Part shown: positions 9,280 to 16,204 of the stretch, one piece after another
Layout of the letters: the number at the start of each line of letters is the position of its first letter
How positions within the stretch are numbered: position 1 is the first letter of the stretch
Assembly: GCA_002391555.1 (NCBI GenBank)
Contig: DGFG01000129.1
Coordinates: forward strand, 1-24,223
Source of the DNA: Firmicutes bacterium UBA3906
Lineage (GTDB): Bacteria > Bacillota > Clostridia > Caldicoprobacterales > DTU083
Direction of reading: 5' to 3'
Length of the DNA stretch: 24,223 nt
Position numbers and translations under genes: made by a program
The notes under the pieces: model-generated
What the model was told of the DNA's origin: nothing
The model's database searches: none
Seen by the model: the letters and a program-made list of their open reading frames with translations, nothing else

Positions 9280-10536
9280 ATGCCCAGCTTTCTGGTATCA
9301 AATAATGGCCCCCTGACGGGGGAGGTTACAATAAGTGGTGCTAAAAACTCTGTTTTACCCATAATGGCAGCGTCCCTACTTACTGATGGCACATGTATTT
9401 TAGATGATATCCCAAGGCTAGAGGACGTAGAGGTCATGTGTGAGCTCTTAAGGCATTTTGGATCAAAGATAAGCCCCGAGGGTAAACGCTTTATAATAGA
9501 CAACAAGGGAATAAAAAATATGCCTGCTCCCTATGAATTGGTCAGACGAATGAGGGCATCATTTCTGGTTATGGGCCCCCTGCTTTCTAGATATGGGAGG
9601 GTAAAGATCTCCTTGCCTGGAGGCTGTGCTATAGGGACAAGGCCAATTGACCTACACCTAAAGGGCTTTGCTGCCCTAGGGGCTGATATTAGCTTGGGTC
9701 ATGGCTTTATAGAGGCCAGGTCAGACAAAAAACTAAGGGGTAGTAGTGTATACTTAGACTTTCCTAGTGTAGGTGCTACAGAAAATATCATAATGGCAGC
9801 AGCCCTGGCAGAGGGGCAAACCATAATAGAGAATGCTGCAGAAGAACCTGAAATTATAGACTTATCCAATTTTATAAACTCCATGGGAGGCTATGTCAGG
9901 GGAGCAGGTACTGATACTATAAAGATAAAGGGAGTTGACTCTCTAAAGGGGGTCGCCCATACCATAATACCTGACCGGATAGAGGCTGGGACCTTTATGG
10001 TGGCAGCTGCCATCACCGGTGGCAATATCCTACTTAAAAATGTAATAGCTGACCACCTAAGGCCAGTAGAGGCCAAGCTCAAGGAGGTAGGCATAAGGAT
10101 ATATGAGCAAGAGGGTGGCATGAGGATAAGGGTAGAGGAGCCTCTTAGGTCAATAGACCTTAAAACCCTTCCCTATCCAGGCTTTCCCACCGATATGCAG
10201 GCCCAAATGATGGCCCTGATGTGTGTTTTGCCAGGTACTAGTATTATCACTGAAACGGTTTTCGAAAACCGTTTTATGCATGTAAGTGAGCTAAAAAGGC
10301 TAGGAGCTAATATAAAAATCGAGGGTAGGTCCGCTGTTATAGAGGGTGTCGATTACCTAATGGGTACTGATGTCAAGGCTACTGATCTTAGGGCAGGGGC
10401 AGCCCTTGTACTAGCAGGCCTATGTGCCTATGGACAAACCAGGGTTTCAGATATCTACCATATAGATAGGGGCTATGAGGCCATGGAAAGCAAGCTCAAG
10501 GCCCTAGGTGCCAATATAAAAAGGCTGTCGTGTTAG
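9280..10536 (+). CDS. murA: UDP-N-acetylglucosamine 1-carboxyvinyltransferase
   Basis: First committed step of peptidoglycan synthesis: transfers enolpyruvate from PEP to UDP-GlcNAc in the cytoplasm. 418 residues, the usual length. Lys22 in SGAKNS, catalytic Cys116 in LPGGCAIGTRPIDLH, and ETVFENRFMH are all present; a cysteine at this site predicts the fosfomycin-sensitive form. The frame is open further upstream (possible start 9172), but that would overlap ywmB and has no ribosome binding site. ATG 9280 has GGAGGTGGAG 5-10 bases upstream and gives the canonical N-terminus. Firmicutes often have two MurA copies; this one sits in the ywmB-spoIID context like the second B. subtilis copy. An exact 22-bp palindrome lies inside the gene at 10253-10274. 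Confidence 0.97.
   Translation: MPSFLVSNNGPLTGEVTISGAKNSVLPIMAASLLTDGTCILDDIPRLEDVEVMCELLRHFGSKISPEGKRFIIDNKGIKNMPAPYELVRRMRASFLVMGPLLSRYGRVKISLPGGCAIGTRPIDLHLKGFAALGADISLGHGFIEARSDKKLRGSSVYLDFPSVGATENIIMAAALAEGQTIIENAAEEPEIIDLSNFINSMGGYVRGAGTDTIKIKGVDSLKGVAHTIIPDRIEAGTFMVAAAITGGNILLKNVIADHLRPVEAKLKEVGIRIYEQEGGMRIRVEEPLRSIDLKTLPYPGFPTDMQAQMMALMCVLPGTSIITETVFENRFMHVSELKRLGANIKIEGRSAVIEGVDYLMGTDVKATDLRAGAALVLAGLCAYGQTRVSDIYHIDRGYEAMESKLKALGANIKRLSC
10253..10274. repeat. 22-bp perfect palindrome inside murA
   Basis: The halves aaacggttttc and gaaaaccgttt are exact reverse complements with no spacer. It encodes part of the conserved ETVFENRF motif, so protein constraint explains some of it, but ACG and CGT codons are uncommon in this window. 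It may be coincidence or a protein-binding site. Confidence 0.6.
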
Positions 10537-10565
10537 TTCTAAAAGCGCATTTTTACTCATAATAT
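10536..10565 (+). promoter_or_regulatory. Possible sigma-E-type promoter for spoIID
   Basis: A -10-like CATAATAT (10558-10565; consensus CATACAAT) lies 14 bases after a weak -35-like GTTCTAAA (10536-10543). The position, 34 bases before the spoIID start, and the known sigma-E control of spoIID in B. subtilis make it plausible. The -35 match is poor, and spoIID might also be read through from murA. Confidence 0.3.
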
Positions 10566-10599
10566 GAAGGGTATATCCTGATGAATTGAGGTGCCCTCT

Positions 10600-11601
10600 A
10601 TGAAAGGTCTAACTAACACAAGACTTGTTGTCCTTGTAGTATTTATCTTGATCCTGACGATTCTAGTAAAGCTCAATTCGGGCAAAGGGCCAGAGCCCTT
10701 TGAAAAGCAAGATCCTAATGAAATTATTATAAAGCCAATCAACCAAGACCTAGAAATCAAGATGTATGACCACAGAAAGGGCCAGCTTGTAACTATGGCC
10801 CTAGAGGACTATCTTGTAGGCGTAATTGCAGGAGAAATGCCAGCATCCTATGAGCTAGAGGCCTTGAAAGCCCAAGCCGTAGCAGCCAGGACCCGGACCA
10901 TATCCCAAATGAAGTCCTTTGGAGGCAGGGGCTGTGACAAGGCCCAGGGGGCTGACATATGCTCCTCTTATGCCCACTGCCAGGAGTGGGTATCTAAAGA
11001 GACCATGGAAAAGAACTGGGCTAGTGACTATGAAAAATACTTAAGCAGGGTCCAGGAGGCGGTCTATAGTACCAGGGGCGAGGTTATGACCTACCAGGGA
11101 GAGCCCATTGAGGTTTTTTACTATTCTACAAGCAATGGCAAGACTGAGGATGCAGGAGAGGTTTTTTCCCACTCCCTTCCCTATTACCAGGTGGTAGAAA
11201 GCACTGGTGAAGAGGACGCTCCCCGTTTTTATGACAGTGTCAGTTTTTCTAACAAGGAGTTTGCTAAAATATTCGAAAAAAACTACAAGACCAAGCTAGA
11301 TCCAAACAAGCTCGCTAGCCAGGTAAAAATAAGGTCTTATACTGAAAGCGGTCGTGTAAAGACTATTAGCCTAGCTGGAGTGACCTTGAAATCCACTGAT
11401 TTTCGCATGATGTATGGGCTAAACTCCACAGACTTTACCCTAGAGTTTGGCAAGGACTCAGTGACCATAAAAACCAAGGGTTTTGGCCATGGGGTTGGCA
11501 TGAGCCAGGTGGGAGCAGATAGGATGGCTAAAAGGGGTAGCGATTACAAGCAGATATTAAAGCACTATTATCGGGGGGTTAGCATCGGCAGCTACCAGTA
11601 G
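10600..11601 (+). CDS. spoIID: Stage II sporulation protein D, peptidoglycan lytic transglycosylase
   Basis: 333 residues with one N-terminal transmembrane segment (about 8-28) and an extracytoplasmic SpoIID domain. SpoIID cleaves glycan strands during engulfment of the forespore, acting in the mother-cell membrane with SpoIIM and SpoIIP. Visible: EDYLVGVIAGEMPA with the catalytic glutamate (Glu79), the AVAARTRT helix, the cysteine-containing loop GRGCDKAQGADICSSYAHCQEW that binds zinc in studied homologues, and the C-terminal GFGHGVGMSQVGA signature. ATG 10600 is preferred to GTG 10591 because GAGG lies 8 bases before it. It follows murA as in B. subtilis; spoIIQ comes 123 bp later. Confidence 0.97.
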   Translation: MKGLTNTRLVVLVVFILILTILVKLNSGKGPEPFEKQDPNEIIIKPINQDLEIKMYDHRKGQLVTMALEDYLVGVIAGEMPASYELEALKAQAVAARTRTISQMKSFGGRGCDKAQGADICSSYAHCQEWVSKETMEKNWASDYEKYLSRVQEAVYSTRGEVMTYQGEPIEVFYYSTSNGKTEDAGEVFSHSLPYYQVVESTGEEDAPRFYDSVSFSNKEFAKIFEKNYKTKLDPNKLASQVKIRSYTESGRVKTISLAGVTLKSTDFRMMYGLNSTDFTLEFGKDSVTIKTKGFGHGVGMSQVGADRMAKRGSDYKQILKHYYRGVSIGSYQ

Positions 11602-11677
11602 CCTATTTGGACCTAATCCCTATTAGGGAAAGAGAATGTAATCAGAGACAGAGAATCAAAGAAAAGGGCCTTCCCTA

Positions 11678-11706
11678 GTATTATTTTCCTCTAAATGGTG
11701 AAAATA
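11678..11706 (+). promoter_or_regulatory. Candidate sigma-F promoter for spoIIQ
   Basis: The -10 GGTGAAAATA (11697-11706) matches the sigma-F consensus GGnrAnAmTw at every position. GTATT (11678-11682) fits the -35 GywTA at four of five, with a 14-base spacer. spoIIQ is a classic sigma-F gene in B. subtilis. A caution: the predicted transcript start falls very near the ribosome binding site (11711-11716). Confidence 0.5.
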
Positions 11707-11724
11707 CTAAGGGAGGTGTTTTAG

Positions 11725-12624
11725 ATGGATAAAAAAGCCCATAAGAGGTCCCTGATAAGCAGGGCCAAGGAGGGCCTGTCAAAGGCAAATATAAAAGGTT
11801 TTCTAAACAGATATGGATTTTATATTGTTCTTCTTCTTTGTGTCGTCATAGTTGGGGCGACAGCTATCTTTACAGATGGGAGTCAATCCGAAGATAAGCT
11901 AAAGGGCAAGCAGGCAGGCTCTACAAGTCCAGGCCCTAGTCAGATAGTAGATGATACAGGCCAAAACATGTTTGATGAGTCAGGGGATGATTCAAAAGGC
12001 TCAGAGGACAAAAATAAGGATACAGGGGATTTATCCAAAGGGGGAGAACAAAAGGGAGAATCCAAAGGAGATTCAAAAGGTAAGGACCAGACAAAAGGAG
12101 AGGACCAGTTAAAGACTACAAATAATAAGTCTGGCTCAGAGCCTGATCCGGCGAAAGGACTTAAGGACGATAGTCAAGCCTTAGCTGTAGCTGGCCAGAC
12201 GAGCCAGAAGAAGAAGGTCCTGATAATGCCTGTAGAGGGGGAAATACTAAAGGAGTTTACAGGAGATGAGCAGCTAGTATACTCCCAGACCCTAGACCAG
12301 TGGTCATTCCATCTGGGCCTTGATATTGCAGCTGCCCTAGAAAGCGAGGTAAAGGCAGCCCTAGATGGATTTGTTGATAGGGTTGATGAAGACCCCTTAA
12401 GGGGGATAGAAATAGCCATAAAGCACGACAATGGCTTTACCACTATCTATACAGGCCTTGCTAATAAGGATATGGTAAGCAGCGGCCAAAGGGTAAAGCA
12501 GGGCCAGGTCATAGGCAGGGTCGGCCAAACTGCAGCCTTTGAAATCTCTGACCCCAGCCACCTTCACTTTGAGCTGCTGATTGAAGACCAACCCCATGAC
12601 CCCTTAGATTACATAAAGGATTAG
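11725..12624 (+). CDS. spoIIQ: SpoIIQ-like M23/LytM-domain forespore protein
   Basis: 299 residues: a transmembrane helix at about 31-53, a low-complexity hydrophilic linker (about 55-155, rich in Asp, Ser, Lys, Gly, Gln), then an M23 peptidase fold (about 165-295). In sporulation SpoIIQ sits in the forespore membrane and pairs with SpoIIIAH of the mother cell to form the engulfment channel. Zinc ligands are kept: His196 and Asp200 in HLGLD, and His281 in HLHFE (His279 also present). The further catalytic histidine of active LytM enzymes (YxHL) is replaced: the segment reads IYTGL with Gly244. This suggests a zinc-binding but probably poorly active or inactive protease, as in many SpoIIQ proteins. 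A GGGAGG site lies 8 bases before ATG. A general cell-wall M23 peptidase is the alternative, made less likely by its place between spoIID and spoIIID. Confidence 0.9.
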   Translation: MDKKAHKRSLISRAKEGLSKANIKGFLNRYGFYIVLLLCVVIVGATAIFTDGSQSEDKLKGKQAGSTSPGPSQIVDDTGQNMFDESGDDSKGSEDKNKDTGDLSKGGEQKGESKGDSKGKDQTKGEDQLKTTNNKSGSEPDPAKGLKDDSQALAVAGQTSQKKKVLIMPVEGEILKEFTGDEQLVYSQTLDQWSFHLGLDIAAALESEVKAALDGFVDRVDEDPLRGIEIAIKHDNGFTTIYTGLANKDMVSSGQRVKQGQVIGRVGQTAAFEISDPSHLHFELLIEDQPHDPLDYIKD

Positions 12625-12670
12625 CAAGATAAATAATGGATAGGCCCTTGGCCTGTCCCTATTGGCCCAG

Positions 12671-12710
12671 AAAAGTAAAGTCCGGATTTATTTCCGGACT
12701 TTACTTTTTA
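12671..12710 (+). terminator. Strong intrinsic terminator after spoIIQ
   Basis: A perfect 16-bp stem: 12671-12686 pairs with 12693-12708, with a 6-base loop and a T5 tail. The A-rich 5' side makes it potentially bidirectional. It separates spoIIQ from spoIIID. Confidence 0.93.
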
Positions 12711-12852
12711 GTCCTTCTATATCAGGCTCAGTCTGCATAATTATTTTATATATAGGGCTCTAAGCTTGTTAACAGCCACAAGAGCAGATACTGTCAGCGA
12801 GCCAAAATAAAAGGGTAAGTCTCGGACAGAAATTGTTAGGGGGGATTGGACT

Positions 12853-13113
12853 TTGAAGGATTATATTGAGGAAAGGGCTGTTGAAATCGCCAATTACATT
12901 ATTGAAACTAAGGCAACAGTAAGAGAAGCAGCTAAGGTTTTCAAGGTTAGCAAAAGTACAGTGCACAAGGATGTCTCGGAACGCCTTCCGAAGATAAACC
13001 CCGCTATTTCAGAAGAGGTTAAAAAAGTACTGGGACAAAATAAAGCAGAGAGACACATAAGGGGCGGACGCGCAACTCGAAACAAATACAAAATGGCAAA
13101 GGCCATAGACTAG
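12853..13113 (+). CDS. spoIIID: Sporulation transcriptional regulator SpoIIID
   Basis: 86-residue DNA-binding protein that adjusts mother-cell gene expression under sigma-E and helps turn on sigma-K. The sequence is strongly diagnostic: KDYIEERAVEIANYIIETKATVREAAKVFKVSKSTVHKDVSERLP holds the helix-turn-helix (about 22-42), followed by the conserved NKAERHIRGG basic tail. The start is TTG at 12853, with GGGGGG about 8 bases before it; no ATG gives the family N-terminus. Length matches the family (80-95). It lies between strong terminators (12671-12710 and 13196-13236), so it is its own transcription unit. A clear sigma-E promoter was not found upstream. Confidence 0.97.
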   Translation: MKDYIEERAVEIANYIIETKATVREAAKVFKVSKSTVHKDVSERLPKINPAISEEVKKVLGQNKAERHIRGGRATRNKYKMAKAID

Positions 13114-13195
13114 CAAGCAGTCCCTTGTTAAGCTTATAAAATACAGAAGGAGAGGGTTAATGTCTGTTTATATACAGTTTATTAAAGGGTTAACT

Positions 13196-13236
13196 GGCCT
13201 CTTGTTCGCTGAAGCAGTGTACGAGAGGTCTTTTTC
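13196..13236 (+). terminator. Intrinsic terminator after spoIIID
   Basis: A 15-bp stem with one T-T mismatch and some G-U pairs: 13196-13210 pairs with 13216-13230, loop gaagc, then T5 (13231-13235). It lies 82 bases after the spoIIID stop and inside a possible 34-codon ORF (13160-13264). Confidence 0.8.
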
Positions 13237-13313
13237 TATTAATTTTACATTAGAATCCATTTAAAAAGAGGATTATAATGATAAAGATAGAACTATACTA
13301 AAGGTTTGCTTAT

Positions 13314-13350
13314 AAACAAAGGGGATTTGTAGTTTCCCTCTTGTTTTTTT
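13314..13350 (+). terminator. Terminator or attenuator before mreB
   Basis: The stem aaacaaagggga (13314-13325) pairs with tccctcttgttt (13335-13346), with one mismatch and one G-U pair, followed by a T-run to 13350. It comes 40 bases before the mreB start. Since a TATAAT box (13274-13279, weak TTAGAA -35 18 bases before) lies just upstream, it may act as an attenuator in the mreB leader. Confidence 0.6.
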
Positions 13351-13390
13351 AAAAGCCATATACGAAAAAGGGGAAGTAGGTGCTACAGGC

Positions 13391-14419
13391 TTGTTTAGAT
13401 TTAGAGACATCGGTATTGATCTTGGTACAGCAACAATTTTAGTTTATGTTAGGGGAAAGGGTATAGTTTTAAAAGAACCTTCTGTCATTTCAAAGGACAA
13501 AAACACAAACGCCATTTTGGCAGTCGGTGAAGAAGCTCGCAAGATGCTAGGCAGGACTCCTGGCAATATAGTTGCCATAAGGCCCTTGTCAGATGGTGTT
13601 ATATCTGACTATGAGTCTACCCTGACTATGCTAAAGTATTTTATAAAAAAGGCCACTGGTAGACGTTGGTTTGGTAAACCTAGGGTTGTTATATGTGTTC
13701 CTAGTGGGGTCACTGAGGTGGAAAAGAGGGCTGTCCTTGAGGCCGCAGCAGAGGCAGGTGCTGGAAAGACATATATAATCGAAGAAGCTATTGCAGCTGC
13801 TATAGGATCTGGTTTAGATATATCCAAGGCCTTGGGTAATATGGTAGTAGACGTTGGCGGAGGTACAACCGATATTGCCGTTATATCCCTAGGAGGAGCT
13901 GTTCTAACTGAATCCATCAAGATAGCAGGTAATGATTTTGACGAAAACGTTATTAGATATATGCGTAGAAAGCATAATATACTCATAGGGGAGAGGACAG
14001 CAGAGGAGTTAAAGATCAAAGTAGGCTGTGCTTATCCTAGGCCAGAGATAGTATCTATGGATGTAACCGGCCGCAATATGGTATCTGGCCTGCCAAAGAC
14101 CATAACTGTAACATCAGAGGATATGCTAGAGGCCCTAGCTGAACCGGTTTCTGCCATAGTGGAGACTGTCTGCTCTGCCCTAGAGAGGACACCACCTGAG
14201 CTATCCTCAGACATATGTGAGCAGGGTATCTTGCTAACCGGTGGAGGCTCACTCCTCTATGGTATGGACAAGGCCATATTTGAAAGGACCAAGATACCAA
14301 TTTATCTTGCAGAGGATGCAATTTCAGCCGTTGCACTAGGTACAGGTCGAGCCTTAGAATCCCTTGATATATACAATCGTACAGCTGTATTTGAACAGAG
14401 AAAGCAGGCTGCCCGCTAG
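13391..14419 (+). CDS. mreB: MreB/Mbl-family rod-shape actin
   Basis: 342-residue bacterial actin that forms membrane-associated filaments and guides the elongasome that builds the side wall. Nucleotide-binding signatures are complete: phosphate-1 DIGIDLGTATILVYV (6-20), phosphate-2 VVDVGGGTTDIAVIS, and adenosine motif ILLTGGGSLLYGMDKA. The N-terminus FRFRDIGIDLGTA fits the family. The start is TTG 13391, with AGGTG 8 bases upstream. Location right after spoIIID matches B. subtilis mbl, so Mbl is the likely orthologue; the family name MreB is the safe call. The leader contains a hairpin with T-run (13314-13350), and fabZ follows 154 bp later. Confidence 0.95.
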   Translation: MFRFRDIGIDLGTATILVYVRGKGIVLKEPSVISKDKNTNAILAVGEEARKMLGRTPGNIVAIRPLSDGVISDYESTLTMLKYFIKKATGRRWFGKPRVVICVPSGVTEVEKRAVLEAAAEAGAGKTYIIEEAIAAAIGSGLDISKALGNMVVDVGGGTTDIAVISLGGAVLTESIKIAGNDFDENVIRYMRRKHNILIGERTAEELKIKVGCAYPRPEIVSMDVTGRNMVSGLPKTITVTSEDMLEALAEPVSAIVETVCSALERTPPELSSDICEQGILLTGGGSLLYGMDKAIFERTKIPIYLAEDAISAVALGTGRALESLDIYNRTAVFEQRKQAAR

Positions 14420-14446
14420 ACTTTATGCTTAGAGACTTTACCTATA

Positions 14447-14479
14447 GGGCTGACCATAATAAGTTGGGCTGACCATAAT
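14447..14479. repeat. 14-bp direct repeat upstream of fabZ
   Basis: gggctgaccataat occurs at 14447-14460 and again at 14466-14479, exact, with a 5-base gap (period 19, about two helical turns). It sits in the mreB-fabZ spacer, before a possible -10 (TATACT, 14523-14528). It could be a tandem operator or a local duplication. It does not match the FapR or FabT operator forms I know. Confidence 0.6.
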
Positions 14480-14573
14480 TAAGCCTATGCCTCTAGCTAG
14501 CCTAAATTATTAGATTAGAGGGTATACTATATCAAGGATTGGTAAAGAAATATTAAAGGGAGCAACTTTATAA

Positions 14574-15008
14574 ATGAGTATGGATATAAATGAGATAATA
14601 AATAGAATACCTCATAGGTACCCATTTATTCTAGTTGATAGGGTCCTAGAGTTAGAGCCAGGGATATCTGCCAAGGGCTTTAAAAATGTAAGCGCAAATG
14701 AACCTTATTTCCAAGGCCATTTTCCTGGCTATCCTGTAATGCCGGGAGTCCTTATTGCAGAGGCCTTGGCCCAGCTAGGTGCAGTTACTATCCTTTCCTG
14801 TGAAGAATACAGGGAAAAGCTAGCCCTCTTTGCAGGGATAGACAGGTTCCGTTTTAGAAAGCAGGTTGTGCCAGGTGACCGCCTTGATATGGAGGTAAAG
14901 GTCAACAGGGTAAAGGGACTCATAGGCAAGGCTAGTGCAAAGGCATTAGTTGATGGAGAGATAGCCGCCGAGGGCGAGATAATGTTTGCCCTTGCCGATA
15001 GGGACTAG
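14574..15008 (+). CDS. fabZ: 3-hydroxyacyl-[ACP] dehydratase FabZ
   Basis: 144-residue hot-dog-fold enzyme that dehydrates beta-hydroxyacyl-ACP in type II fatty-acid synthesis. Catalytic His49 is in [13 protein letters not shown] and Glu63 in LIAEALAQ. The N-terminal [17 protein letters not shown] is diagnostic. The start at 14574 has GGGAG about 10 bases before it; a second ATG at 14580 is possible. It stands apart from other fab genes but keeps the B. subtilis position downstream of mbl (fabZ = ywpB). The next gene, purR, has its own promoter after a terminator, so fabZ is at the end of its unit. Confidence 0.97.
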   Translation: MSMDINEIINRIPHRYPFILVDRVLELEPGISAKGFKNVSANEPYFQGHFPGYPVMPGVLIAEALAQLGAVTILSCEEYREKLALFAGIDRFRFRKQVVPGDRLDMEVKVNRVKGLIGKASAKALVDGEIAAEGEIMFALADRD

Positions 15009-15074
15009 CTGGCCAGTAGATTTTAGGACTGAAGGATACTCATCTACCATAAAATTTCTTATATAACAAAGCTA

Positions 15075-15083
15075 TGATATAAT
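15075..15083 (+). promoter_or_regulatory. Extended -10 promoter in the fabZ-purR spacer
   Basis: TGaTATAAT is a perfect extended -10; the -35 region (TTTCTT, 15055-15060) is weak. It would start a transcript near 15090, ended by the terminator at 15105-15140, giving an RNA of about 50 nt. There is no ORF in it. Confidence 0.45.
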
Positions 15084-15104
15084 AAAAAGGCAAAAAAGTG
15101 ATAA

Positions 15105-15140
15105 AGGCATGGACCAAGAAATAAGGGACCTGCCTTTTTT
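15105..15140 (+). terminator. Intrinsic terminator between fabZ and purR
   Basis: aggca-t-gg (15105-15112) pairs with cctgcct (15129-15135), with one bulge, followed by a T-run to 15140. The same 3' arm can pair with a different 5' arm, aaaaaggca at 15084-15092 with tgccttttt at 15131-15139, so two exclusive structures are possible. Confidence 0.7.
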
Positions 15141-15213
15141 CTTGTATCTGCCCGTAAAAAAAGCCATTTTGCCTGCTAAAGGCTGATATTGTTTTCTTAT
15201 CAACATTAGGAAT

Positions 15214-15256
15214 GGACGAACTATTTTTTAGATTTTTAAAATTTCGTTCGGATTTT
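15214..15256. promoter_or_regulatory. Pair of inverted PurBoxes (PurR operator)
   Basis: aCGAACTAT (15216-15224) matches the PurBox core CCGAACWWT at eight of nine positions, and GTTCGGATTT (15246-15255) matches GTTCGGWWWT fully. The two cores face each other with 24 bases between, near the 22-23 of B. subtilis PurR control regions. It overlaps the promoter region of purR, which fits autoregulation. Confidence 0.75.
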
Positions 15257-15267
15257 TTCTGTTTTTA

Positions 15268-15276
15268 TGATATAGT
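15268..15276 (+). promoter_or_regulatory. purR promoter, extended -10
   Basis: TGaTATAGT lies 53 bases before the purR start. The -35 (TTCGGA, 15247-15252, spacing 18) is weak and lies inside the second PurBox, so bound PurR would block it. Confidence 0.6.
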
Positions 15277-15329
15277 ATGCATAAGAACCTTTAATTGGAT
15301 ATAAGCTTTAATGAAATGGAGTGAGCTTT

Positions 15330-16157
15330 ATGGAGAAGATAAAGAGAAATGATCGGGTAGCTGCTATAAGCAAGATCCTGTCTAGCCATCCTAACCGAAT
15401 ATTTACCCTATCTCATTTTAGTCAGATGTTTAATACTGCCAAGTCCACTATCAGTGAGGATATCGCCATCATTAAAAAGGCTATTAATCACTTTTCCTTA
15501 GGTGACATAGAGACAGTAGCAGGAGCTGCAGGAGGGATTAGGTATCAGGTATCCCCATCTTATGATCATAGCCGGGAGTTTGTAGAGGACCTATGCGAGA
15601 AACTATCAGAAAGCCAGCGCCTGCTGCCAGGTGGCTTTTTATATATGAACGATATTATTCATAAGCCAGAAACCATTAGGGATATAGGTCAGATTTTAGC
15701 CAGTAGCTTTAAGGACAAGGAGCTTGATTTTATACTTACTGTTGAGACCAAGGGGATTCCAGTAGCCCTTATGACAGCCCATTTCCTAGGTTGTCCCCTT
15801 GTGGTAGCCCGAAAGAAGGGGAATGTGACTGAGGGACCTAATGTTAGTATAAACTATGCCACAGCAACTTCAGGTAGGCTAGAAACCATGTACCTATCAA
15901 AAAAGGCAATTGAGGGCTATAAAAGAGCCCTAATAATAGATGATTTTATGAGAGGCGGTGGCACTGCCAAGGGGATGCAGGAGCTATTAAAGGAGTTTTC
16001 TATAGATATCGTAGGTGTTGGAGTGGTTATTGCTACAAGTGAACCAAAGGCCAAGCTGGTGGATGATTATTTCTCTCTAGTAGAGCTTGTTTCTGTCGAT
16101 CAGGAGAAAAAGCGTATAGAAATTAGTCCCTCCAGATGGTTTTCCAACAAAATTTAA
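15330..16157 (+). CDS. purR: Purine operon repressor PurR (Bacillus type)
   Basis: 275 residues: N-terminal winged helix (about 1-75, with the TAKSTISEDIAIIKKA recognition region) and a C-terminal type I phosphoribosyltransferase-like domain that senses PRPP. The PRPP loop LIIDDFMRGGGTAKGM is intact. Dimeric PurR represses purine synthesis and salvage genes; PRPP relieves DNA binding. ATG 15330 has GGAG 8 bases upstream; the earlier GTG (15321) lies against that site and is unlikely. It is preceded by two PurBoxes, so it probably represses itself. It opens a block matching B. subtilis purR-yabJ-spoVG-glmU-prs, but yabJ is missing here. Confidence 0.96.
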   Translation: MEKIKRNDRVAAISKILSSHPNRIFTLSHFSQMFNTAKSTISEDIAIIKKAINHFSLGDIETVAGAAGGIRYQVSPSYDHSREFVEDLCEKLSESQRLLPGGFLYMNDIIHKPETIRDIGQILASSFKDKELDFILTVETKGIPVALMTAHFLGCPLVVARKKGNVTEGPNVSINYATATSGRLETMYLSKKAIEGYKRALIIDDFMRGGGTAKGMQELLKEFSIDIVGVGVVIATSEPKAKLVDDYFSLVELVSVDQEKKRIEISPSRWFSNKI

Positions 16158-16175
16158 GAAGATTTTAGCAGTTAA

Positions 16176-16204
16176 GAAGGAGAATGGATTATTTTGGCGA
16201 ATAA
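16176..16204 (+). promoter_or_regulatory. Sigma-H promoter of spoVG
   Basis: gaAGGAgaa (16176-16184) fits -35 RnAGGAwww with one mismatch. ggcGAATaa (16196-16204) fits -10 RnnGAATww perfectly, with an 11-base spacer as expected (11-12). spoVG is a textbook sigma-H gene. A second, vegetative-type -10 (TATAAT, 16232-16237) lies nearer the gene without a good -35. Confidence 0.75.

Noticed and set aside
12709..12852. sigma-E promoter before spoIIID
   Set aside because: CATAATTA is present near 12737, but the -35 candidate TCTATATC is only 12 bases away and fits poorly.
13160..13264. 34-residue frame with a strong ribosome binding site as a protein gene
   Set aside because: It overlaps a terminator hairpin and matches no family I know; kept only as a possible leader peptide in the findings.
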